Source of the DNA: Pyrocephalus nanus
Lineage: Eukaryota > Chordata > Aves > Passeriformes > Tyrannidae
Assembly: GCA_038380795.1 (NCBI GenBank)
Contig: CM076266.1
Location: 33,988,145-34,052,144 of the forward strand
Reading direction: 5' to 3'
DNA length: 64,000 bases
In this document: in pieces, positions 1 through 10,420 of the stretch
Layout of the letters: the number at the start of each line of letters is the position of its first letter
Numbering within the stretch: position 1 is the first letter of the stretch
Notes under the pieces: model-generated
Databases searched by the model: none
What the model was told of the DNA's origin: nothing
The model's input: only the letters and a program-made list of their open reading frames with translations
Position numbers and translations under genes: made by a program

Positions 1-204
1 AATCACAGCAGAATTGCAGCGCACATATATGTATAGCAGTTAAACCAGGAATTTTTTTATTGTAGGTTCACTTTGATGTATTCTGTTTTGTTGATGGATT
101 TTAAATTGATGCTAATTAAAATTGGAAGCATTAAGTAATAAGTGAAACAAAACTATAATGGCATTCTTTGATTAATTTAGAGAAGTGACACGGTGCAAAT
201 GAAG

Positions 205-245
205 GGGCCACGTGGCTGGGAGGCTGTGCCAGCAAATGCAAATTC
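205..245 (+). promoter_or_regulatory. E-box plus POU octamer pair (motif-level only)
   Basis: A palindromic E-box CACGTG (209-214) lies 21 bases before a perfect POU octamer ATGCAAAT (236-243). A homeodomain-like TGATTAAT is found just upstream at about 170. Such combinations occur in enhancers, but single motifs of this size also occur by chance. There is no evidence of function beyond the motifs. Confidence 0.2.
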
Positions 246-1707
246 ACACCTCTTGCCATGTGAGTGGGCTTGATGATAGCACTCTGGTTGCTATTTAAGC
301 AGAATGTTTTGAAAATAAATTTCCTTGTGTTAAAAAGGTATTACATTGGCAGTTCTTTGACTCGTTAAGTGGCATTTAGCCTTAACTTTATAGTAGTATC
401 ACTGAGATTGTTTTCTTTATTTCCATTTGGAAGGTAAATACTGAAGGAACTGCTTAATAAATAAACCCAAAATGCTGTGTAAAACATATTATTTTTAAGA
501 TGGCTTTGCGATCTTGTGCACTGTAATGACTAAGAATATTTTTTATGTGCTCCCTATGACTAATTTTCATTGAGTTGTTGATCCCAGATTCCTGTGGAAA
601 GTATCGAAAAGTAGAAGTGAGGTGTAGGAATTAGTGGATAGAACATTGTCCTGAAGGCAGATTAAAGTAGAACTGTTAGTTTGTGATAAGGAACCCAAGA
701 GTCTGTGGAAAAAAGTAAGAAAAAAGACTTGTTACTGTCAATGACTACATTGCTCTTCGCTATACAAACCATTCCGGTATTTTATTCAATACTTACCACT
801 CTGAAGCTCTGAAACTACAGAGCTGTCTTAACTCCTGGCACTTGTAGTGAGGGGGAGGAATGGGACGTTGAGAAGATATACTCTTTCTCCAGAAGTTGGA
901 TTGAGTAAATTTGTGTAGTATAAACCAGATGTCCTCATTGGTTTCATCTTTTGGGCTGATAGTCACTGTGTTTTCATGTGGGAGGTCATGGTTTCTGCTA
1001 GACAAGACGTGGGTGTGAATAAAACTTTTTGGGAGGTAAGTGAGAGGAGGTTCTGTAATGAGAAGCTGTACACAGAAAGATCACGGGGCCCCTGTGATAC
1101 ATTCACATCAGCCAGGACCACAAAACAGATGAGAAGCTATGTTCTGTGCTGGGCAGAATGTCTCAAGATTTCTGCATCATTTTCAATAATAAGGAATCTC
1201 GGTAATCAAGTCTTGACGCCGTTAATGTGTGGCTTATAATGTTCAAGCCTGAATTAGAGGGAATGGAAACATAATCTTCAATTTTTATTTAACTTAGAGG
1301 CGGGAATTTTGGCTTTCTAGCTATTTGGACTTCTGAGAGATATTCAGATTTGTAAATCCATTTAAAAACTGGAGGAAAGCGCTCTTTCGAACACAACAAC
1401 ATGTGCATTAGGGAAACACGGTCTATTCCAGTCTGGATGACATTGGAGTTCTGTAGATTCTCTACGGTAGGCTGCTCCCAGTCCGGGTATTGATTTCAGA
1501 TATCATTGAAGTAGCCTGAGGAATGGTCAGTTGTTTGTGTTAATGGTACTGCTGGGTGCAGCCTAAATTGCTTTAAGCATTTGGCCTATAAAGGCAAGTT
1601 CTAATGAAGCAAAAAAGAATTTACTACTGGTTTTATTCATTGTGCAATGGGAGGATGTCCTGTTATTTTTCACTGAGAAGTGGTAGTGACCTGATTAGAA
1701 TAGGAGC

Positions 1708-1720
1708 TTTTTTTTTTTTT
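1708..1720 (+). repeat. poly-T tract (T13)
   Basis: An uninterrupted run of 13 T. It is simple sequence with no associated element recognised. Confidence 0.9.
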
Positions 1721-2294
1721 CTTTTGGTATGTGGTCTTTGTTTTCTTAGTGTCCAGGCTGAAAAGCTAGTCCCATCTTAATTACCTTAATTTTTGGGAGG
1801 GGATATATTTCAAATGTACAGGTGGGAAAAGGATCACCTTGCAGGAACGGTAGTGATAAGAGTGAGATTCTGATCTTGGAATGGTTTGACCTTGTGGGCT
1901 GCAGCTCTTTGCTGTATGCATCAGATCAGTCAGCGAGCTTATTTTTTAGTCTTTTGGAATTCTTCCGTTTTAGCATTTGTTCCAGGGAATGAGCACACAA
2001 ATGATCTCACAGAAATCATGATTAAGTGATACCTGAGAGTTTTTCAGAGTTCTTAAAACCTTTGAGCAGTTGCTTCATTGCAGCTAGGGTAAACTTGAAG
2101 CTGCATTCAGGACTATTTTTTTTTCCTTCTTATTCCTGTACCACCATGATGCCAGTTTGATGGCAGATGGACATTTTTAGCCAAAAGCTTTTGTATTCTG
2201 CGAACTCATACTCTCTTTTATGACTTTCTCAGTGTAAAAAGAGCAAAGTGGTAAAATTATATATGTATATGTTTTGACAATGGTATATGACTAT

Positions 2295-2330
2295 TTGTGT
2301 TTGTTGTTGTTGTTTGGGTTTTTTTTTAGA
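2295..2330 (+). repeat. TTG/T-rich low-complexity tract
   Basis: A short run of TTG triplets followed by GGG and a T tract. It is one of about ten T/G-rich tracts of similar make-up on the plus strand of this window. Confidence 0.8.
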
Positions 2331-2398
2331 TCTAGTGAAAATATTTAGGTCTATTAAGTTTTGATTGTATTCAGCATATCTAGTGAAAACCTGAGGAA

Positions 2399-2560
2399 TA
2401 CATAGGATAGTTCAGGTTGGAAGAATCCTAAGGAAGATCTCTAGTCCAGTTTCCTGCTCTGTGTCAGCTGTAAGATCAGATCAGGTTGCTCAGGGCTTTC
2501 TTCAGTCCAGTCTTGAAAACATTCAAGGAAGGAGAATGCACAAAATCTGGTTACTTTTTC
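2399..2560 (-). mobile_element. CR1 LINE 3' fragment, minus strand
   Basis: On the plus strand this reads as the reverse complement of a CR1 3' end. It opens with a degraded copy of the CR1 terminal repeat, then a 'TTCAGGTTGGAAG' block, then 'TCTAGTCCAGTTTCCTGCTCT', 'CAGGTTGCTCAGGGC' and 'AGTCTTGAAAACATTCAAGG'. These match the usual order of the CR1 tail read backwards. The fragment lacks the reverse transcriptase and fades out near the 'CCACAAGTCAAAACTC' stretch. CR1 copies are normally 5'-truncated, which fits. Many mismatches suggest it is an old insertion. Confidence 0.85.
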
Positions 2561-3055
2561 CACAAGTCAAAACTCAAAATAGACCGTGATAACTTTGGAA
2601 AAGAGGGAATTTTAGAAAATGGCCATCTTCCTAGAAATCAGTCCAAGAGCAAGTAGTGCAAAAATGATTCCACTGATGATCTGAGTACCACTTGCAAAAC
2701 ATAGTACAAGCTGCCTTATTTTAAAATGTTCCAGAAAAGATATTATGGAAAGCTAATAATTTACTAATATGTATGGTGTTCTGAATAAAAGGAGTGATAA
2801 CTATTCCTAGGCTTGCAGTCCTTTATCTGAGTGCCCCTAGAAACTTAGTTAACTTTTTGAGAAATACAGAAGAGTGTGCCAGTTGTCTGGCCCTTCAGCT
2901 ATCCATTGCATAAATCAGAAGTGCAGGTAAGATTTTGTGATAAGAAAGATCTTGGCAACCTGAGTAATTGAAACATTGCAGTGTAGTTATAGCACAGAGG
3001 TCTCTGGTCATTGCGGAGTCTGAAAAATAATGCTTTGATGTGTAGTTTTTATTAA
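2561..3055. other. AT-rich unique non-coding sequence
   Basis: Nothing recognisable is seen between the CR1 fragment and the G/T-rich tract. Confidence 0.6.
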
Positions 3056-3148
3056 ATTTTGGGGGGTGGTGGGGGTGGGAAGGAGGCGGGTGTATTTTTC
3101 TTGTTTTGTTTGGGTTTGTTTGTTTTGATTGGGTTTTTTTTTTTTGAT
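3056..3148 (+). repeat. G-rich then G/T-rich low-complexity tract with near-G4 pattern
   Basis: The first part (3061-3090) has G runs of 6, 5, 3 and 3 separated by short spacers. The last spacer is 8 bases, just outside the common 7-base limit for a G-quadruplex search. It is followed by TTTG/TTTGGG repeats and a T12 tract. A reading frame through the complement is compositionally biased and is not a gene. Confidence 0.8.
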
Positions 3149-3599
3149 CTCTCACAGGACTGAAGGATTCAGTCTTCAAGCCCCCCTGAATTGCTTTGTC
3201 TTTTCCTTAATCATGCTGAGTCTGTATTCTGTATGCATTGGACTTGACTTAGAAGTGAAGACTCAATATTTATTTTTACCTTTAACTCTCTTCTAGAATA
3301 AGACCATTAGTCTCTGGTGCACCTCTCTTTAAAAATACTGAATGAAGACAGCTAGTGTTGGATCTATTTCAGTGTTATCTGTATGGATCCCTGAACTGTG
3401 CTCTGTAGCAGGGACAATTTCATTTGGTTCTGTCAGAGAAAGCTTGTGTGTCTCCTGTCCCTGAACTTGCTGGGTAGACTTGCCCACAAATCTGTGGAAG
3501 TAAATACAAGCTCAGTGTATTCCTATGAATCATCCACTCCTCTAGTCCACACTAGATTTAAAAATAAATTAAAAAAAAAAGGAGATTAAAATTGTCCAT
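3149..3599. other. AT-rich unique non-coding sequence
   Basis: No gene, RNA or transposon is recognised. A short A-rich run occurs near 3569-3580. Confidence 0.55.
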
Positions 3600-3960
3600 G
3601 AACCAAATATTTTGCTTTTCAATGAACTCCAACTGCACTCCTTGAACTCTGCAGCCAAGAGCAAGGAAGCTGTAACTACACAGCAGCTCTGTAGCTACAG
3701 GCCTGATGTTCACTGAACATATTTCTGGACACCAGGAGCCCTTCACAAACTTTCTGGGATCTGTCTCTGGCTTCCTTGGTGAGGACTCTGGAACTCTGCT
3801 GGTCCTGTTGGATCTGGGCTCCCAGTGCTCCCTTGGTCCCAGCCCTGAGGCAGTAGCGTGGCAACCTGTTATGATGTTCCACATGTCACTCGGCCCACAG
3901 AGTGGGTAGATTCTCCGTGTGTCCCCTATGGCTTAAGGAATCTGCTGAAGAAGCTGCAGT
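3600..3960. other. GC-richer patch of unknown origin
   Basis: This stretch is visibly richer in G and C than its flanks and stays open in overlapping frames on both strands (for example minus 3558-3884, plus 3706-3909). Neither translation resembles a family I know. Stop-poor frames on both strands are what GC-rich non-coding DNA produces. It may be an old LTR or other repeat fragment, a diverged exon, or a regulatory element. Confidence 0.35.
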
Positions 3961-6380
3961 TCCGTTGCATCTTTATGACCTGGTATTTTCTGTGCACGAA
4001 CCTACTAGTGAATTTCACTGTTTTCCAACAATATTCCTGTGTAAAAATTGTCACGCAGCATAGCCTGCATGCTGTAGTGCAGATTTGATGGTAATATATT
4101 TTCCTGGTATAAAAGAGTACTGCTTTTCTTTACAAGGAAGCACTTCATAATTTTTGGTATTAACAGCCATTGTCTCACATATCCAAATAAATTCAGCTAT
4201 TTGGTACAGTATTTTGTTAATGCTTCTGCAGTCATGCAATAGGATACTTTGGGCCACCAGCACTCTTAAGGCACTCATGTTAAAAGATTGTTGAGAGACT
4301 CACTTTTTTTGATTAATAACATTTTAATAAGATCTTTCATTGAACTCTGTGGCCATTAAAATACCAGTTTGGAAATTCTTCTCTTGCTTGTGTTGTTCTC
4401 AGCTGTTTGGGTTTTTTCCTTAAATATGACATCTGATTTTATCTTTGTCCCACTTCCATTTGCAGGTTTTGTTCTTAACAAATAGATGGTAAGCATTTCT
4501 GTCAGTACAGATCTGATTCAGTAAGTCTTTGTTCAATGATTTTCCTTGGACCCCACACTTCCAGTAATACTTCAGGTGTCAAAGTTAGGGGCAAAAGGTG
4601 ATTGAGAAACTAAATCAGTAAACAGAAGTCATTTATGGTTTTCGTAATGCAGAGAAAAAAATATGAACTGAATCTGCTATGTTAGTTGTGAAAATTTGGC
4701 AGTGGCTAACTTTGGGATGCAAACGGCAAGACAGATGTCTCCCATTCGTAATATTTAACACGTTTCTTGAGAATTAGCACCCTTACTTCAACAGCTGTTT
4801 TTTAAAATGTGTCTGTGTTTGAGAAGGGGTGTGTGAAGCTAGTCCATGCAGTAGAAGGAATTTCACTGAACCAATAGCTTTTTCAGGAATGTGTTCTTTG
4901 GTCATAACTTACTGAGTCTTGAATCTAGTGCAGAGGAATGTGCTGTATGAAGGTCGACATGAAGTACTTTCATTGTCAGAGCAGCCCTGCGTAGTGCATG
5001 TCTGTGTTACCATGCCTTGTTGTTTGTATGTTTTTGCTACAGAAGACGACAGCAATCACAGCAGGCACTACTGAGCAGCGTGGCTGGGAACTCTGCTGCC
5101 ATCTGTGTTAGCGCTGTCTGCTCCTCTGCGTGCTTGCTTCCATATGTATAGCTTAGCACTTAGTCTCAACAACCATTGGAGTAATATATCTGAAAGCAGT
5201 TGTGGTAATTAAAGTTGATGGAAAACAGTCATTTAAGGAGTTAATTAACTTGTTTGCTATATACATGTCCTTTTCTTTTTTTCCCCTTTAATATCTCCTA
5301 CTCCTTTACACAAATTTCATGAGGTAGTACTGCATGTTCCAAATTTGAACTCATCACTTTTGGCTTTGTACATTGTAATAACCTCCCCAGCAACCACTGT
5401 GATGCCATAAACAGAGGGTTTGACTTCAGGTGAAGAATGTAGGCAGTAAAAGCAGAAAAACCCATAAAGGAAAATGTGGGAGGATGGGAAGGACAGGGAA
5501 AGTGATTATTCTGGCTTTCCATGTAGTGATACACCATCTACCCCTCTGAACTTTTTTGGTTTTAATCTTTACTGATAGCTGAAAGAAAATAAATTCTTTT
5601 AGAATGTCAGAGTGGAACTTCATTTTAGACAGTATAATTGAAAATATATACAAGCAATGGAGTTTTATTCTGCATAGGGTTTCTTTTTCTCTCTTTCCAT
5701 TCATTTTTAAAAAATCACTTTAGTAAATCCACCGTGGGAGGATAGTTTTGCCGCTGTACTTTTCCCAGGATGCAGCAAAAGAAATTGCATTTGCAGTTCA
5801 CAGAGAATGAAATTAGACTTGCTCTGTCCTGATGATCCACTACTCCTACACCCAGCACATTTCTGGGTGAGACTCTTGCATGCTATAGGAGACAGTGCCC
5901 TGAATGTGCTTGCACCTGCTCTTCTGCATGAAGGAACAGGCACGGATTGGGGCCCACGTAGCTCCCAAATTAGAATTAGGTACTGTGTGGAGTGCCTGTG
6001 TGTGTGTCTGCCTCCTCTTTGTGGCATCCTGCATAAAAAGGGAGACTTCAGACATGTCATAGTTTGCTTATAGAGGTTGAGACTAGTTGTTTTGTAATAA
6101 ATTTATACATGTTAAAAAAGATCATGGTTTCAGAAAGCATCAGACAGTTGAAGGACACCCATTTTCAACTTGCACCTTCTGATGTTCAAAACATATTTGG
6201 GTTCTAAATGTAAAATCAGTAAAAGGTAATTGGCAAATGCAAGTCACATTGTGACAACTGTTATGTGGCGGTGAGAAACACAACTTAAAACCCCACACAC
6301 TCCTGTTTCTTTTTGAGTAATAGAATCTTGTTCTTTAACACTTCAACTATCCACCCAATAAAGATTATGTACATAGCCCT
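3961..6380. other. AT-rich unique non-coding sequence
   Basis: No coding or mobile element is recognised. It contains a 12-base perfect palindrome AGTTAATTAACT (5239-5250). A mildly GC-richer section at about 5800-6050 has open frames on both strands but nothing identifiable. Confidence 0.55.
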
Positions 6381-6385
6381 CTAAA

Positions 6386-6439
6386 TCTAAGCTTTTGTAG
6401 CTGGCCGGACACTTCTGTTTCTAAGCTTTTGTAGCTGGC
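6386..6439 (+). repeat. Two-copy direct repeat, 20-bp unit, 34-bp period
   Basis: The 20-base word starting TCTAAGCTTT and ending GTAGCTGGC occurs at 6386-6405 and again, unchanged, at 6420-6439. The copies are separated by 14 unrelated bases. It looks like a small local duplication. Confidence 0.85.
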
Positions 6440-9212
6440 TGTGGCTCCTCTAAAGTGGCTTCACTTAGAGAAATACTCAAATGACTTTAGTGCTCATATA
6501 GCACCTGAAGTACCTGTCTGCCAGACTGTACAGCAATAAGTACTTCCTTTTCTTACAAAACAGAAAGTGAATGTGTATAGTGGCTATGGAGAAAAAATTC
6601 TCTAGTTAGAGTAGAGGAAGCCCAAGGATTAGCAAGGATCTCCATTTAATATAACACTGATCCTGTGCTCCACAAAGCTTGTTAACGTGAGGGTACCCCC
6701 ACAGTATATGTATCTCTGAAAAGAGTGAACACTTTCTGTTTGACAATTCCAGCAGTTTTCATTTACATTTCAAAGCCAGAGAGAGACTGAGAGTACTCAT
6801 ATCTGTAATTCCGATAGCCCCTCTGTCTAGATGGCTGTTTCTGTGAAGCTGACACAGGCTGAACAGTTTTCATCAATTTCATTTGTTCCATCTTCTCAGA
6901 TGAGCCTTTAATCTCCTGCTTGCTGATCCCTGGTTTATAATCACATTTGACAGCGATAGGATGGCAGTAAATATCTTGATGCCAAAGTCTGTAGCAAAGT
7001 AGAATTGTCGTTTCTCTCCTCACTCTTCAGTGAGGTAAAATTTTATTTGATAACTATGAATAACTTTGAAGCATAAAGCTGCCCAGTTTCAGGCCATTTT
7101 TAGGTGCATCTGTTTACAAGTGAGATAGCTATTTTTTCCTCTGGAAAAGACCAGAAAAATGCTTATTACTTCTTAATGTTTTGGATATCAATTTTATGTC
7201 AACTTGACTAATTATTCTATTTTTCCAGAGGTTGTTAATGTGCTGGTTTAAAGTAAGATCTGAAATAAGAAATATTTGACATGTAGATAATAATTTTCAT
7301 TCCAGAATAAAGCCATTCCTGAATGGAATGCTGTCAACAACAACCTTACCATTACATGAATGAAAATATGTTCAAAAGCTGCATTTAGCAAAGGCTGTTT
7401 GTTTGCTTTTTTCCACAATTTTGTGTACGTATGTTAGCTGCATAACTTCTGCATCTATTTTGCTTCCCATCAAAATGGAAAAATCCTTTCTCTTTTCTTT
7501 TCAAGTCATCCTCTGCACAATCTTACTGCTCAAATTCATGTTAAGAATATCCAGAATAGAAGGCTGGTGATATGCACAGAATGAAGCACATACCCAGGTT
7601 ATGGTTTGTAACCTGTGCCTATGGAATAAAGCAATTTTGTCCAAATTATAAGATGTTAGCACTCATGTTTAATTTTAATTAAATTTTTTTCCTTGAATAG
7701 TTTTATCTGGTTGTGTCTGTCCTTTACTTTTTATATTCTTATTTATAATCCTGGCATTATACAGTTGTAGCCTGCCTGCACAAATCTTTGTGTTACCAGT
7801 CTTGTGAGGAAAAAGACTCTAAATATGCCACCATATTTTCTTTCTTTCTCTCACTCTTCTTTCCATGAGACACTAATTTCCATGTCTTTACTGTTCCAGA
7901 AATTCTTCACCCTTTATTCAGTTCCCATAACCTCGGTTAAATCTGAGATTCACTGTCAAAATTAAGAATTGGGATGTGGTTTCCCCTCTTGCTTAAGACC
8001 TTGCCTTTCCTCTTTAGGATTTGGTGATCTTGCCACCTGTGTATTCAAATTTCCATCTGGCACACTGAACACTCTTCTGTTAAATCTAGATATATGTATT
8101 ATCTGCTATAGATATAGACCTTAATTTGCTTTTCGCATGTGTGAAATTATTCATGGTTTTTCTTCACAATTGTAACAAGAGTCCAAATTGTCAGCTCACT
8201 GATCCCTGAATTCCACACACTTGCTTATATCACAGCACTGTACTTTTCATTCATGCTTTTTCTGCCCTCTGTTGTTTTTATGCCAATAACTTCAGGAAGG
8301 TCCAAGATAGTAAACTTTCCAGATATAACATTACAGATAGAACAGAAGATTCAGAGGAAACCATACTCCTAACTATATACTTCAAAACCAAACTCAAATC
8401 ACGATTGTCCTCTCTTCAAGCTGCTGTTTTCTCTGATGTTGCTGTAGGAAAAGATCTTTGCTGCTTGGGGTACATATGAGTTAGAGAACTCTGTGGAAAT
8501 TTCTGATAGAAAGGGAGAATCTGATTTGGGGGGGTCCCACGGATTGTCTGGGGGTAGGGAAGGACTGCAATAGTGCTCGTCATTGGCAAATGGTAAAAAA
8601 CCTTTTTTGTTGGGTCATTGTTTCTGATAGTTTCATCCACCTGCCTTTTCAGTTCTGTTTGGATATGCTACTACAGAACTTTGAGAAAGGTACTGAAAAG
8701 TTCAGTGCAGTAAATGAGCAATCTCCTTATTAATGCTACTTTTCCCTTTGGCAAGCTTTTCAACTTCAGAGAGTACATTTCTTCCCCTGCACTTAGAATT
8801 AATTTTGTATGCCTTGACAGCCAAATTATTTGAAGTGGGAGTAAAATACCACATATGGCCCTCACTGAAGTTAAATACTTGGATTGTGCTGGTCCTACCA
8901 GCATACAAATTGTCCATGAGCCAGAGGAGAACCTTCTGCTAGGAGAAAATTTCAGCGTGTGTGTGCAAAGAAAAAGCTGACATGGAGTTCAACACATGCA
9001 GACAAGTTGCAAATAATTCAACTTTCAGGCAAAAGCAATAACCATCGGTGCTTGTACCAGCATGTAAGTTGGCCTTTAATTAGCTTAGTTATACATTTTG
9101 CATGTTTAGGGGAAAGATGGTAAAGACTGTATCAGTTAAAACTAAATTGTCTGAGATTTCTGGAGAGATTATCACTGAAAGCAATACAATTCCTATAAAA
9201 ACTTGAATTCTA
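6440..9212. other. AT-rich unique non-coding sequence
   Basis: A minus-strand open frame of 86 codons (6763-7023) has no recognisable domain and no convincing start. A short TTTC-type pyrimidine run is present near 7836-7865. Nothing else is identifiable. Confidence 0.55.
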
Positions 9213-9262
9213 TATAATATATAATTTATTTATTTTTAATTTATGTTATATTTATATATAAA
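9213..9262. repeat. Almost pure A/T tract
   Basis: A run of TATA, TTTATT and ATATAAAT words with almost no G or C. Much of it is self-complementary and could extrude or unwind easily. Confidence 0.75.
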
Positions 9263-10371
9263 TATTGTTGTATAAGAATAGGGTGCCTCTTGTGGAAAAG
9301 AATGTGCTCAACTCCATATGAGAAGGGACACAGCATTGTCTGACTCTACAAGTTATAAGTGGATTTGTGGCAGTGAGTGAAGAGCTGAATTTAATAACTG
9401 AAACATATGGGGCATGTAGGCAATGTCTGCACAGTGGCTATTTGCATTTGGGTTATGGGAACAAGTATCCAAGGAATTTACTGAGGTGAGATAAGGTTAG
9501 TAGATTTTTGAGTGTGGAAAAAGATGCATACACTGGGGAAAGGTAGCATGGCCAAATCCACATGCGTAGAGCTCAAACATTGTTGGCGCTCTTCAGAGTT
9601 GCTCGTCAATATCTTCTGAGTAAACAATTTCATTTCACAAGTGTGGAATACTTTTAAATGATGAAATAAGAACTCTTGCAGCCATGATAAAGAGGGAAAT
9701 AGCAAAGGGTATGGTTAACAAGGAGACAAAACAGTAGAAGTAGGACAACAAAGCCTCACACAGGAGGTTTCATTTCCACATAAAGAACATTCTACAACTG
9801 AGCTGGCAGAAGAGTGAGTGTTGAGAAGATGAAATATTTAACTGGTCAAAGAAAGCAAAGAGTAGCATAATATACAGTGAGTGGTCAGCAATAATGATCA
9901 TTCTGGTTCAGTTGTTGAAAAAGATATTTGACAAATTTCCTATTCGAAGAATAAAACAAGAGAGAGAAACTGTTTAAGTTTTCTTTTAATCAAAGCCAGG
10001 AAGAAAATGAGAATCTTGAACTGAATGTTTTCTCGTATTTATGCTCTGCCTGTGGAAACTGACAGGTCTCCAAGTAGATTTGTGAAATATTTTAATTCAT
10101 ACAGTGAAACTGTTGCAGGTTTGCAGGTCTCTCAAATTTATCTGATTTGCGTTTACATGGAGGAAAACGTGCCGCATAAAGTTAAATCACTAGATTAGCT
10201 ATTATAATGTATAAATGAGCTACTTATTTTGGTAATACCTGTAAGAGGACAGAAAATCATAGAAGACCTGCACCTTTCAGTAAATCATTTAACACAGGGT
10301 GGGTAATGAATGGTGACTGCCAGTTCTCATGAAAGATGTAGCTACTAATCAGTCCAGGCTGAAAGGGAGGT
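9263..10371. other. AT-rich unique non-coding sequence
   Basis: No gene or repeat family is recognised. Confidence 0.55.
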
Positions 10372-10420
10372 GTGTGGTGTTTTTGTTGTTGGTTTTTTTT
10401 TTTTGTTTTTTTTTTTTCCC
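10372..10420 (+). repeat. T/G-rich low-complexity tract
   Basis: GTGTTTTTGTTGTTGG leads into two long T runs separated by a single G, then CCCC. Confidence 0.85.

Larger units (their letters stand above)
1..2398. other. AT-rich unique non-coding sequence
   Basis: No coding region, RNA gene or recognisable transposon is visible here. All open frames are short and match no protein family I know. The stretch holds a T tract (1708-1720) and, near its start, a possible regulatory block (about 120-345) described separately. It could be intronic or intergenic. Confidence 0.6.
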
